Shown one piece after another: positions 23,742 to 35,433 of a stretch of DNA of 64,000 bases. The notes under the pieces are model-generated. The model did not search any database. It was given only the letters and a program-made list of their open reading frames with translations, and was not told where the DNA came from. The stretch's first letter is position 1, and the number at the start of each line of letters is the position of its first letter. The translations under genes and the position numbers were made by a program. This DNA comes from Polytrichum commune (taxonomy: Eukaryota; Streptophyta; Polytrichopsida; Polytrichales; Polytrichaceae), in the NCBI GenBank assembly GCA_950295325.1, contig OX485807.1:24523666-24587665 (forward strand), in the 5' to 3' direction.

Positions 23742-24106
23742 ATATAGGGTTCACGGATCTTATTTGGATATTTATCTTGTAATGACACCTAAATTTGATT
23801 GGTGTGTGGTTAAGTTAAATCTAAGAACATAACCTAAGAATACATGTGTTTAAAAGAGATTGAAGTATGTGTTGTCATCTTTTTAACCATTCCATACTCA
23901 ATATTTAACACACTTGGGGGACCCAAGTATTTAATCAAATAATCAACAAACATGCTTTACAACATTCTTAACTAAATCAAAGGAGGTCTAATTTTTTTGA
24001 TGCTTCATCATAGATTTGCTAATGCAACACAAGTTTCCTTGCGTTAATATGATCTATAGGAGTTGGAGAACATGCAAATCAAACCGAATAACAACCACAT
24101 AACTTA
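23742..24106 (-). repeat. TA-flanked TIR element, copy at 23.7 kb
   Basis: The right end AAACCGAATAACAACCACAT then AACT-TA fits the family. The interior TTCATCATAGATTTGCTAAT and ACACACTTGGGGGACCCAAG match other copies. The left end is diverged, so its exact base is uncertain. Confidence 0.55.
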
Positions 24107-24540
24107 TATCCAGTCCTCAACTTTTATCATCCCAAACTCAAACTGAAAATAGATGGGTCTTAAATGAGAACTTTTTTCACTAGCCCACTTCTCGCAGGAT
24201 ATGCAACACATACTTAAGACAATACAAGATGGTTAGCAAATCCAAATCAAGGGCAAAGCCACTTTCCTTTCTAAAAATGTGGTGCTCATATAAACTTTTG
24301 ATTCAATATCAAAGTGCACATTCTTGCTCTCATTAAATGGTCATATAGCCCCCCCCCCCTCCCCCAATGAAAAACTAAAAGACAATGTTGACTATTGAAC
24401 CTCTAATAATCTATCATATTTTGAACACACAACCCAATCTCTAACAAACACATGTTATTTTTCGGTATCCGTTCTTGAAGCCGCACCAAACCACATACCA
24501 CTCAAATGATAGAGGTGTCCGATTAAGAAGATGATTGTTA
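24107..24540. repeat. interspersed repeat shared with 50410-50850
   Basis: Starts directly after the previous element. Shares AATAGATGGGTCTTAAATGA-like, GCCACTTTCCTT, CTCATTAAATGGTCATATAG-like and TATCATATTTTGAACACA blocks with 50460-50850, same orientation. A poly-C run (24351-24366) lies inside it where the other copy has ordinary sequence. Terminal sequences resemble the TA-flanked family, so this may be a subfamily. Confidence 0.5.
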
Positions 24541-25636
24541 TATAACCCGGATTTGATATATATATGTCTATGTTGGCTTTCTAGCTCCCCTGTCAAGATC
24601 AGTTGCTGGGACTGCTGCAAAATTGCCCTGCCAAAATTCCATCCCTTGTCTTGCTTCCTAGCTATTTCTCTCGAGTCCATAGCATATGACACTGACGGGA
24701 GAGGCTTTTGGACTACAGGGGAGCATGTGATAAGGTGTGGGTGTGTGTGTGGACCACACTAATTGAGAGGCGTTTTATACTCCAACTTATTTCAGAATGT
24801 TATGATAAGCTCCTTGGGCCTTACTGTCTCCCTTAACCCCAAAGCTTCGCGCCTTGACTCGCATGTGTCCTACTATCTACATTACTTCTAGTTTTAGTAG
24901 TATTTACTTATTCATCAAGTGCACTTTTCAAACCGGTTGCGTATTTTAATGCCTAGGCCGAGTGGCCTAGAATGGACACTTTTAGCTCTGCACCCACTTC
25001 TTCTAAGATGTGAAACATTTGATTAGTGTGAGATGATCAGCACATTCAATCAAGGTCGTAGGCCATTTTGAGAGGTCATAAGTTACTCATGGCCCCGGGC
25101 TGGATCACATCTTCATTCGGTTGGGCCCCGCCCATCCCACGCCTCCTTCATTGCTTGGTTGTCTTGCCTGCACCTGCGTGGGAACTCTCCCCTGTTGGGA
25201 ACCAGTGTGACTATTAAGCCTATAAATAGTTGAGATGTTGAGCATGTAGTCCAACCTTTTTTTTTATCACATATCTCTACGGTGTTCACTTTTATATCCA
25301 CATCTCATTCAAATATAGGTGTATGATTAAGATAAGTAAATGAAATAGGCTTTTGAATCTCAAACTTTTTCAAACCCCCATTTGGGTTTCTCATACATAC
25401 AATATCTAAATTTTGAAAATGCAAATACACAATTGTAGAGTGACCTTTTGGTAGATAGTGATAGCTTGTTGTTTTGAAATGTTACACTGCTTTTCCAAGA
25501 TTGGTTTGTATGAGACTGCAACAATCATGAAGGCCAATACTCACTTGGACCATGAGATTAAAACTATATTTAACACAAACTATTACAAAGAGCAATCGAA
25601 AATATAGACAATGTTGATCAAATATATATTGTATGT
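24541..25636. other. intergenic DNA, no recognised gene
   Basis: Short frames only (75 codons at 24535-24762, 62 at 25301-25113), none recognised. A T-run and an end-like fragment of the TA family appear at about 25257-25340. Confidence 0.4.
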
Positions 25637-28187
25637 CTTTTTTTCTTTTTTTTTGGTACAAATTGAAAGCAAATTCAATTGCAAAAAAACAAGTACAACC
25701 ACCTCGAGCAAAACATAGCAAATGAGGGGACTTAAGAAATAATGCTCATATGGGGCCTAGCTTTCCAAGTAACCACTAAATTGCTATGAGTAATAATAAG
25801 ATCTTTGACACACCAAACATTGTCAAAATATTTACGGAGATCCTCATAAGCAACATCCAATGCTTTTTCCAAATTTGTGAGGGTCCATTGCCACTCAAGT
25901 CTATCATAATCAAGTAAGGAGTCCCATGCAACTTGGCATGTGTTCTTCATTGGTCATTGAAGAGCATTAAAAATCATATCATTCCATTGATGCCAAATAA
26001 TCCATGGAAGAGCACTCCTCAAGAAGAACCAAATACAACTAAAAGGTTTCAATGATTTGCTAAGAGGTTGATCAAAGAATTTTGAGGACCAAGGTTACCT
26101 CGTTTAGCAAAGAGCTGCCAGATGATGTTAGCCGCATAGCACCACACTTGTTGAGCCAAAGGGCATTTGAAGAATTTGTGCTCCGCCGACTCCACAACTA
26201 GTGAGCCACAATGGGGGCAACTTGTATCAATATCTATCAAGATTCGTCCACGCCATTCATTCATTGCCACTGCTTTATGAATGGTTGACCAAAGGAAGGT
26301 TACCTCTTTCTATGCCTTGTGCTTATGCCAAATGATCCAACAATTTGAAGAGGTGGAGGGAGGAATTTCATTCCGCAATTTTTCAGACATTGGCCTTTTC
26401 AAAGTCTCTAGAATAGTGATCCACTTCCTCCCAAAGTAAGCTGAATATGCCAAGAAAGGAGTAATCTCAAGCCACCACCACTTAGTTGGGTCAACGAAAA
26501 AATATCATAATTTTCCAAAGAATAAATTAAATTGGGTCTAAGTGTTGCCGTGTGAAAGTTTGTCCACCCTAACTCGTACATCCAACCCGAGAATGCCGTA
26601 GGGGGTTCCGCATCCCTACCATACAATATAACTTTACTTAGGGTAAGGTATTGCAACCCAACAATGGATTTAGGGAAAGTACCCGTAAATGCAACACTAA
26701 ATTGGACCAACCCATAACTATATTCCTCAAAGTAACCTACACTAACCACCCATTCCGGCAACTCTTCCTCTTGGTTTTTATACAAACCAACCTATTCTTG
26801 TGAAGTGGGATGCGCTCTTTGTTGGCTAATCATCCTATCATGGAACAAACCATAGTGTTCTAGTAGTTTGACCCAAAAATCATACTAAATATTTGCAAGG
26901 GAGAATTTAGTACGCACTTCCTCCCCTTTTAATAATCATTCCTCCCCGGATCCCAAATATCCCAGAAGTATCTCAAATCTTTATTATAAAGTACAAAGCT
27001 CCTATCCATGGCAATGCTGAAGTACAAAACTTGGTGTTCAATTTGCCACCATATGTGAAGTTGTAAAATATCCTCCAAGCTAAATGGAGAAAAAAAAATC
27101 ACTGTGGATACCATCATCTTCCATGACTGAGCAATATGAAGCCAAACTTTTGACCCGCCTTTGATAGAGAAGTTAGGAGAGAACAACCAAAGAGAGGAAG
27201 GGCCTCATGAACCATGATTAAAAATATTTAAAAAAGAAGAAGAAAAGGCTGGAGTTGCTTGATGCGGTACCTCAACAAGATTTACAAACTCAATTGGCCA
27301 GGTAGAAGTGCTTGAATGATCCACTTACTCATGAGTGTTCGCATTGTGTCCTCCAAGGAACTAAGGCTAATACCTCCAACTTTCTTAGGCATCACATAGT
27401 CATCCCAACTCACCCTTGCTCTTGTAGTGTTCTCAAACCCTAACTAGAGGTAATTACGCAACAAAGCCTTAATTCTCCTCAAGACTTTCTTTGAACTAGC
27501 CCAAACCACAACAAAATACCAAATGGATGACATCAACACCTGATTCACAATGAGTGTTCTACCAACAAGCAACATATGTGTGGAACTCTAGTACTTGAGT
27601 TTGGCTTTGATCCTATGCACAAGAAATTGGTCAACATCATGTAGCTTGAGATTTAGGCCGAAAAGAGTGCCAAGAAGCTTGGACAAATCTTTGGTGGCAA
27701 CCCATTTCCATTGATATTTCTCCACCCAACCCGGTTGAGTACCAAAATTGCACCAGTACGCCACACTTTTGTGCGAGCTAATCTCCAGGCCATAGGCAAG
27801 CCCAAAAGTCCAAAGAATCCCCACAAGATTATCCACACTAACCTCTTCCGCTCTCACAGTTTATGAAGCATCGTCGACATATTGGCTAATTATTTGTTGG
27901 GTGTGGCATTGAGGAAGGGAGATGTCTTTAATAAGGCCAGTCCTTACCGCATTTTTGATGGCGGCATTCAATGCTTCCACAACTATGATAATAATAAAAG
28001 GTAAGGAAATAGTGGGCAGCCCTGTTGGACTTTTCTATAAAATCTCAAAGGTTGTGTTACTTGGTTATTAATATTGAGAGAGACCGATGCATCACAAAAC
28101 AACAATTTGATCGTATTGATGAAGGAATTAGGCATCCCTAACTTCTTCATAGCTTGAAACATGAAAGTCCAATCAACTCTATCATAT
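25637..28187 (-). pseudogene. L1-like LINE, 3' part: RT end, zinc-binding domain, tail
   Basis: Reading on the minus strand: reverse transcriptase continues from DRVDWTFMFQAMKKLG (just after the solo LTR) through a GLEISSHKS motif near 27857-27770. Then follow the connecting region (27200-26400) and a zf-RVT-type zinc-binding segment at 26270-26049 with C-P-H-C, E-H-K-F-F-K-C and a downstream VW. The end is Trp-rich frames at 25950-25732. The frame is broken several times. A T-rich tract at 25637-25657, the poly(A) tail on the element's own strand, marks the 3' end. The 5' part is at 29000-29335, split off by the LTR insertion. Confidence 0.7.
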
Positions 28188-28994
28188 TGTAATGTAACTA
28201 GAATTATTAAGGAATATTCTAACTACATGTGCCAGTGTGTAAGCATAGAAAGATGAGAGCTAGACAACTCTCAGTTGAGGATGAATGGAAAGGAGTAAGA
28301 CAACTCCAGATTGACAACATGTGCACTGGAGTTAGACAGCTCCGCATTTAGTGCATTGGAACTAGACCATTCCAATTGAGAATATGTGCACGTGAGTTAG
28401 ACAACTCTCGATGAGGTGCACAGGAGTTAGACCACTTCATATTTGGAAAGATGAATGTTATTCATTGGAGTTAGACAACTCTCAATGAATAGTTAAAGCT
28501 AGTTGGAATTAGACAGTTCCAACTAGAAGATTGAATGAATGAATTAGTTGGAATTAGACAGTTCCAACTAAGAGAAAGGTTGAATGAACCAAGTTGGAAT
28601 TAGACAGTTCCAACTGGAATAAAGGATGGATGTAATTAGTTGGAATTAGACAGTTCCAATTGGAAGAATGGAATTGAGATAAGAGATGAAAGAAGGTTCT
28701 AGAAGAACCAAAGATAGAAGATTCATAGTAGAACTATGAGATAGAGCTATGAATAGAATACTTTTACTATATGTAAATATAGAAAGTAAAAGTAGTGCTT
28801 CGGCATAAGAGGAAGCTCGGGGGAGGAGAGAGGATCTTTTTATGTCTCTCTCCTATGGTCGGGTGGTAGAGCTTCTATGACCAAACCATATTTGGTTGTG
28901 GTTTGTACTTAGAGGAAGAAATAAAATTTGTATTTGCTTCAATTCTTTACTTTGAGATTTTGTTGTCAAGAAACCAATTGAGAGGTTCGTAACA
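28188..28994 (+). mobile_element. solo LTR (807 bp) inserted in the LINE
   Basis: Begins TGTAATGTAAC and ends TTCGTAACA (TG...CA ends). It is flanked by the 5-bp duplication CATAT at 28183-28187 and 28995-28999. Removing it and one CATAT restores the LINE reading KLDFSKAY-DRVDW. Plus orientation is suggested by an A/T-rich box near 28775-28785 and an AATAAA at 28919-28924. The U3 part (28255-28670) has about ten short inverted repeats around TTAGACA. No internal retrotransposon sequence remains, so it arose by LTR-LTR recombination. Copia or gypsy cannot be told from the LTR alone. Confidence 0.8.
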
Positions 28995-28999
28995 CATAT

Positions 29000-29335
29000 G
29001 CTTTGCTAAAGTCAAGTTTAAGAAAGATTGAGTCTTGATGCGACTCCTTAGCCCATTGGATTGACTCGTATCTAAGGAGAATGTTATCTAAAATGAATCT
29101 CAAAGGGAGGCAAGTAGTTTGGTCGTTGTAAATTACCTCCACCAACAAAGGTTGAAGATGCCTTTGTAAAGCTTTAGCAAAAATCTTGTGGGTAATATTC
29201 AGTACAGTGATAAGCCTCCAATTTGTCAGCTTCAACATGTCCCCTTCTTTAAACAAAAATATAATAATTCTACGTGTAACTTCATTTAAAAACTAGCCAC
29301 GCTTAAGTGGTTCATTCACCATAATCGTGGAATTT
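29000..29335 (-). pseudogene. L1-like LINE, 5' remnant: start of reverse transcriptase
   Basis: A 96-codon minus-strand frame (29256-28966) shows early RT motifs: FLFKEGD...NWRLITVLN, then a conserved QTTCLP..FILDNILL stretch and KLDFSKAY at the junction with the solo LTR. Upstream bases extend the similarity in the same frame with one stop (NEPLKRG, about 29320), after which it ends. The endonuclease and ORF1 are missing, so the LINE was 5'-truncated on insertion. Confidence 0.7.
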
Positions 29336-30710
29336 ATACACTATGAATATCCAATATAAGTCATGTGTACGAGCCCATATCCCTCAGCTTGGGGTTTGTA
29401 AACTTGTCCAACGTGAAGGAGTTGCAGGTAAAGACAAGCCCCCAAGCCTATTTAATCCAATTGAACTTAACATACTTGATTTGGGGTCTGTGATGTCATT
29501 TTTGGAGTCATATCGAGTTTAAATAGAAATTTTCAAGCTTTAGCATAGCTTGTTGCGTTGTCACCTTCCTACTGGATAAGTTTACATGAACATCTCAAAC
29601 CCTTGATTCTCTCTCTCCATACTTCTTATTCATACTTGTATTGGTTGCGATTAATAAATTGGTTCATTTTGGATGAAGTAGCTTCCATCATCATCACCCA
29701 ATTTATTTTTTATAATAAGTAACCTTAAACACCTCCTTATCGGTTGACACCTTGAACTCTATAATGAACCTTTGAGAGCGGCCCTTTAAGGATCAAGTGC
29801 TCATAAATGTTTTGGAAAATCCCACACAATGAACTAAATTAAGGCACCAACCATTTAATTCACAAATATATCAAATGTTTGTGGTATCATAGAAGTTCTA
29901 CCTTACTTATTGAAAGTTGCAAAGCAATCGTCTTCTTTTATAACAAATTCGGTGCTACTCGGAAAAGGTCTCCCACTAAGTTTCCATGTAGGCCGTTTGT
30001 CCACCAAATTCTCGTCTGAATAAGGACAAACCCTTTCAAATGTAGAGGGAATCTAGTGGGGTATGATTAATATGTGCCAACTAGGTACTCCCATCTCAAA
30101 TCCGGGCCCAACTACTAACCTCCTTCTCCCGGTTACCAAGGATGGAGTTCCAGATCATTGTTGGTTCTCTTGAGTTTTCAGTTGGCCTTAATCCTTAGGT
30201 GACTGGCACTTGTAGGTCAAAGATTCTTTAGTGGGCGCATGGAAGTCTAGTAGCCCGTGTCCACAACCCTCCACATTCTAGCAAACCGCCAAAATGCGGT
30301 TGGATGGCGGCTTGTGCTTAACACTACTTGCGAACACCTGTGACCCACCATTATCTAGAAGCTTGTGGGCAAGCGGCATACATGGAAACTCACCCTAAGT
30401 ACTTATTGACCAAGATAAAGATTTCAACATCTTCCAAGGCTCCAATCTTGTTCTCCATGCACTTTGACGTTCCCAACAAACATTTACGGGCTTATATCTA
30501 TATACATGTGGGTGTGTGTGTTTTCTTGTTCTATGAGTTTCAATGGCCCTTAACATCGATGGTGGGTGTATGATGAATGGAGACCGATCATCGAAGGCAT
30601 AGAGAATAGGTGAACCTCGAATGCATGAAACCACTTTTGAATAGCATGTTTTATATTATTGGAACATAATTTTTTTTAATGGTCGAAATGACTTGTAGGC
30701 AAAAGAAGAT
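29336..30710. other. intergenic DNA, no recognised gene
   Basis: Only short unrecognised frames. Nothing with terminal repeats was found by eye. Confidence 0.4.
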
Positions 30711-31106
30711 TAAGGTGTGTGGGTGTTATTCGGTTTGTTTTTCATGTTTTCCAACTTTTACTGATTAGATTCACAAATAAAATTTTTGTATCAACAAATT
30801 ATGTGTTTTGCATCAACAAATTTATGATGATTCATCAACAAAACTCGGATCAAGACTCGAACCTACCCCGATCCAATTACGATTGTTCGAATTGCATGCT
30901 TGATGATTTCTTTTTTGAACACAAAGGTCCTCCCAATTGTGTGTCACTATTAAGTGTGAAGTAGTTAGTAAAATTTGACGACATAGTCTCTTCTAAACAC
31001 GTTTCTTTATGGTGTTTGTTTTTTCATCGTCACCTACCCACACATGAAAAACATATAGATATCCAATTAAGAAATATAACCAAATAACATCCCACACTAT
31101 ATCTTA
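30711..31106 (+). repeat. TA-flanked TIR element, copy at 30.7 kb
   Basis: Left end TA-AGGTGTGTGGGTGTTATTC, right end CCCACACTATATCT-TA. Interior as in the other copies, with plus orientation like 50948. The Harbinger element starts only 28 bp to the right. Confidence 0.75.
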
Positions 31107-31363
31107 GTGATTTACATAGTTGTGTGCTCCCTAAGGGCATGGCCACCGTTGGCGCCAATGGTGGCCCCAACAACAACTTCGCGGGGGCTACCCCCGGTAA
31201 CCCCCCACTGGCCCAGCGCCAACCGGAAAGGCCATTCTAGCCCCAACACTTCCCTCCCCCGTCCCTGCAAGGTGCAGGGGCCTCTTTCTCACTGCAAGCT
31301 CCTTGGTTTTGCGACACTTTGTATGTGCCGTGTGTTTTTGTCTTCTTCCTAGGAGTTTATGTC

Positions 31364-32337
31364 ATGGCGGGAGGGAGGAAGCAAGCTCCCGCAAGGGTGC
31401 CAAATGAGGGGGGGCGGTAAAGCCTGGTGTGAAGGGAAAGAATTTCAACAGGGCAGAGGAAGAGCAGTTGTGCAGATCGGTCCTTTTTGTGTCACAGGAT
31501 CGAATCGTGGGAAATCAACGAAGAGCTGGTGTTTTTGGGGAGCGGATTTCCGAACACTACAAAGGCCACAGACCGGATGCACCGCGGCCCCAACGGAGTT
31601 TGGAAACAAAGTGAGGTTTGATAAAGCATGACGTTTCTAGTTTGTGTGGTGTCTACGCATAGGTGCTCAGACTGAACAAATCTGGGACGAGTGTTGCGAA
31701 CACCTTGTGCAGGTCCCGGGAGTTGTACCGCCAGAAGAGTGCATAGAAGGCCGAATTTGCCTTTGAGCATTGTTGGCTCTTAATGAAGGATCATCCGAAG
31801 TGGGCTGATGGGTGGTTGGCACCCAAGGCCACCACCACGATGCATGTGCTTGCTGCATCCGGTAGCTTGCCTAGCAACCATGCGGATGCAGGCCGGAGCT
31901 CGGTAGGAGGTGCGCGGTCCGAGGATGATGGAGGAGGCTCCCAACGTGTCGGGAACTGCCGCCCGGGCGGGTTGAAGGCGGCCAGGGAAGAGGCGAGGGA
32001 GGGTGCAATCTACGCACAAGCAGATGCGACCAAGACCATGGTTACAGCGCAGATGAAGAAGGCGGCATTCCTGGAGGATCAAAATATGCTCCTGCTCATG
32101 ACAATGCCTGACGACAAAATAACAACCGTGGAGGCGAGGGAGTACTTGCGCCTGCGCAGGGGGGATGAGCTCAAGAAACTGCGGCGGAAGTTGGCTACCG
32201 AGGAGGTCCGAGAACGCACTGACGCAGCTCGGGCGGATGTAGAAGGCGGCACATCTTCGGCCTCAAAACGCCGCCGTCAGGGGGAAGGTCACAGCGACTT
32301 CGACGAAGGGGTGGGTTCGCAGCGACGAGGGGGCTAG
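31364..32337 (+). pseudogene. Harbinger ORF1: Myb/SANT-like with NAM-associated C-terminus
   Basis: Starts MAGGRKQAPARV at 31364, then shifts frame in a G-run (~31400). The Myb-like segment follows (31429-31614: NFNRAEEEQLCRSVLFVSQD). The same frame continues to 32337 with three stops, each of which fits one C-to-T change on either strand: TGA where Trp is expected after RSLETK, TAG after GVYA where Gln is expected, and TAG after RQKSA. The C-terminal half, FAFEHCWLLMKDHPKW ... RLRRGDELKKLRRKLA, is the NAM-associated domain common in plant Harbinger ORF1 proteins. In active elements ORF1 helps the transposase bind DNA and enter the nucleus. This copy cannot make it intact. Confidence 0.8.
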
Positions 32338-32947
32338 GTCGCACAGTGGTAGCGGGGGTGGGGAGCGGGGCCATGAGGGGCATCAGGAGGGGACTGGGTC
32401 ACAACACAACTACAAAGGTGGGGAGCGGGACGAAGTGTTGCCGAGGTCGCATGAAGCCGAGGAGGATGGTGATGGCAATTGCGACATCGCGCTTGCACAA
32501 GGCGCCAAGGAGGATTGCAGTGTGGGTGAGGCTGGTGCGAGGTCGCATCCAAGCCACAATGGCAAGCAGTCCTAGGATTCCGATGCCCCTGGTGCCATTG
32601 CAAACCAGGAGGTGGATGATTGCCACATCGTCCGTTGGTGGGTTGAATGCAGGTGGTGGTGGGAGCTTCCATCGCAGCTGGTTGGACATAGATCGTGTGG
32701 ATCCATGCCAGTCCACACAAAGTAGCAATGTGGGTGCCGCAACAATGCAGGGGGGCAATGTGCATTGGAGCATATCACATAGTGGAAGGTTGTAGCCAAT
32801 TCGTGTAGATGTGGATGAGTATGTTGAACTAGGACAACACAATGTGGATGTAGGATTAAGCGTACCAGGGCAATTTTATTGACAATACAAATCAATCATG
32901 CATGGTGGCACCTTTCAAAGCCCACAAATGTTCAATAAGATCGCCTC

Positions 32948-34170
32948 TCAAAGCATAGTGTGTGTTGTGAATTGGTCTAATGTCATACCTCTATGCAATG
33001 CCACATTGTCAACTACTGCGAAACTGAGGATGTTCTCCAGCCCAGGCACATCATGTTCATCCTCCAGAATCATGTTGTGAAGAATACAACAAGCAAACAT
33101 AATGTCAATTATTGTGTCCAAACTCCATTGCTGGCACGGATTGCAGATGATTGAAAATTGGGCTTGCAAGACCCCAAAACACCGCTCGACATCTTTGCGG
33201 CATGCCTCGTGTTTAGAAGCAAAATGTTTCCTTTTCTCATCGTCGGGTTGGTGAATGCTTTGCACAAAGCAACTCCAAGGTGGATAAATACCATCTGCCA
33301 GTATGTAGTACCGGTTGTACTCTTGGCCATTAACCTCAAATGTCATGTCATCACTTGCCTCCCCCACGAGCATATCATGGATAAGGGGCGATCGATCCAA
33401 GACATTCAAGTCATTGTTCGAACCCGGAAGACCAAAAAAAATGTGCCATATGTGGAGACTCTAATCTGCTACCGCTTCTAGTATGATGGACTGTTTGCCT
33501 TCCCTATCTCCATAATCGCCTTGCCAAGCAACCGGACAATTTTTCCATTCATAATGCATGCAATCCAAAGAGGCAAACATACCGGGAAATCCACGAGCCG
33601 AGTTTATTCCCAACTGTTGAAGGAAATTTGCCCGGGTGGGTTGCCTCAAGTGGTATTCCCCAAACTCCGCACGCACCGCGACACAAAACCGTTTTATGCA
33701 CTCCATGGTTGTGGACTCACTGGTCCGGCAATAATCATCCATGGCATCGGCGCACACACCCAGTGCAAGCATCCGCAAGGCGGCAATGATTTTTTGGCGT
33801 GAAGATAGCCCCACCAAGCCACAAACATCCTTTTTTTGCCAAAATATAACTATCGCGTCCACACACCCTATTCAAGATTGTCAAAAACAATGACCTCCTC
33901 ATGCGATAACGATGACAAAAGAAAGAGGGACCCCAGACCGGAGCCTCAGCAAAATAATCCAAGTGCATACGCTCGTCCATAAGCACCCTAGCCCTCTCTA
34001 TGTTTGCTCTCTTCCCTTCACACGAACCACCAGAAACACCCCGTCGAGGCGGAGACGCGTCCATGATGTCTTGCAATTGATCAAGCGCCATCCCCATGTT
34101 TGCCTCATCGTCTTCATCGTCATCCAAAAAAGCATTACGGGCCTCCCCCAATCTTGCCATCCAAGTATCC
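32948..34170 (-). pseudogene. Harbinger DDE transposase (DDE_Tnp_4 / HARBI1-like)
   Basis: From MDTWMARLGEARNAFLDD (start 34170) one frame runs to about NRVCG (~33870). A frameshift leads into the frame 33862-32948, which holds one TAG at 33461-33463 (after EAVAD, where Gln would fit). Catalytic residues are visible: the first Asp in FASLDCMHYEWKNCP, the second in the GSNNDLNVLDRSP region that follows the stop, and Glu in CRKDVERCFGVLQAQF. The LADGIYPPW motif is also present. Length near 400 aa is normal for the family. Apart from one shift and one stop it is nearly complete, so decay is recent. It cannot be functional without readthrough. Confidence 0.85.
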
Positions 34171-34486
34171 ATCTTCACAAGTTTCACAACAACAAAGCTC
34201 AAAACATGAAACCCTGGAAAAAAATTTTAAAAATGCAGCATACCAGCATAGTTGTTGGTCTGCGTAGTCCGCCAGCATGGGCAGGTCGCAGTGAGGTGGA
34301 GGGGATGATCCCCAAATTTCGTGGCGGCCTGGTGGTCAGGCACGTGTCCCGGAATCTGCCTATGTTGGGCGTTGGTCACCTCCCAGTGGGACGACTGCCG
34401 GGGCAATCCCGTGCTGGCCCAGTCAAGGGCCATGTACACACACCCTTGGTAGCCACGTTGGCGCCAAGGGGTGGGGATGCCCTAAT

Positions 34487-35430
34487 ACCGTACGTTAAGG
34501 GCAGCTTCGGCGCTCTCTTGCCGAATAATTATTAAAAGTAAAAAAATTGTGTTCGGCACCTAGAAATAGTATATTCATATTTTCAACAATTTTCTATTTT
34601 AATTTTTAAAATTCAGCTTAAATTCATTTTTAATTTTCTATTTAAGCTTATATCTTGTACATCTCTCTTGCATTGAATGACAAGTAAGATGTGAGTGAAG
34701 AGTAGAGAATGCTCTGTGCTTTACGCAAGTAGAGTGGAGTTGTGTTCAACAATGCATATGGGATATGTAAACTTTGAGGTGAAGCACCGAGTTAGACTTC
34801 ATTTTTATAACTCGCATAACATTTGCATAGAGTCTTCAAATGACATAAAATTTGTTGGAGGTGAAAGATTACTTGATTTGTAAACTTTTCTTAGACCAAC
34901 AAAATTCCAAAAAAGTTGATCTTCTATGCACAAATGAGCTCCGAAAAACTGTTATGAACGCATTTTAATTTTTTGATCTTTACACGGCTGCAATGTTTTG
35001 TTCATATCTTTTGCATAAAGACTTATTTTGACACAAAACTTATTGGAGGTGGAAGAAGGATTGATTTCTCAACTTTTGTTAGTTGGACAAAATTCTATAA
35101 AACTTCATCTTCTATGCTCAATTGGACTCCAAAAATTTGTGTACAACACATTTGAAAAGCCTCACCTAGAGTCTTGCTACTTCTTAACCCATATTCTTAG
35201 TGGACTAATGTAAGTGAGCTTATTACAAAAGGAGCACCTTCTCTCTTTCAAAATTCACATATGCTTCCACTGTAAGTAAAACTCTACTGAGAAGTAAAAA
35301 TTTCTTACTTTTCGGCAATTTTGAAAAATAATTAATTTTATATTCGGCAAAAAAATGCCAATAATATTCCAAAATTTTCGGCGTCTATTTTTAGAATTAT
35401 TTTGTGCCGAAGCTGCCCTTAACGTACGGT
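34487..35430. mobile_element. non-autonomous TIR element (944 bp) abutting the Harbinger
   Basis: Ends are a perfect 25-bp inverted repeat starting ACCGTACGTTAAGGGCAGCT, flanked by AAT on both sides (34484-34486, 35431-35433). Subterminal regions are rich in TTCGGCA/TGCCGAA motifs. The centre contains an imperfect direct duplication (about 34795-34930 and 34965-35100, both with TTGGAGGTG and CTTCTATGC blocks). No coding frame. A related piece, without the ends, is at about 58510-58740. Superfamily uncertain: the AAT duplication is short, and an internal TTAA next to GGGCAGC might be the true border of an older element. Confidence 0.65.
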
Positions 35431-35433
35431 AAT

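Larger units (their letters stand above)
31135..34482. mobile_element. PIF/Harbinger DNA transposon, 3348 bp, both ORFs decayed
   Basis: Ends GGGCATGGCCACC (31135) and GGTGGGGATGCCC (to 34482) form an imperfect terminal inverted repeat that extends inward through TTGGCGCCAA on both sides (~30 bp). It is flanked by the 3-bp duplication TAA at 31132-31134 and 34483-34485, typical of this superfamily. It carries the two expected genes in convergent order: a Myb/SANT-like ORF1 on plus and a DDE transposase on minus. GC content is clearly higher than the flanks. Confidence 0.88.

Noticed and set aside
28255-28670. CRISPR-like array of short repeats
   Set aside because: Spacing and repeat sequence vary, the context is a plant LTR with TG...CA ends and a 5-bp duplication, and the repeats are short hairpins.
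32334-32895. Frames of 100-149 codons on both strands in the Harbinger middle
   Set aside because: They lie between the two element genes in GC-rich DNA, overlap one another on opposite strands and have no domain.
33158-34535. Plus-strand frames of 107-207 codons
   Set aside because: Antisense to the DDE transposase remnant and the element end.
34487-35430. piggyBac-type element with TTAA duplication
   Set aside because: TTAA lies inside a longer perfect inverted repeat (ACCGTACG outside it), so it is not the outermost duplicated sequence. Left open in the findings.
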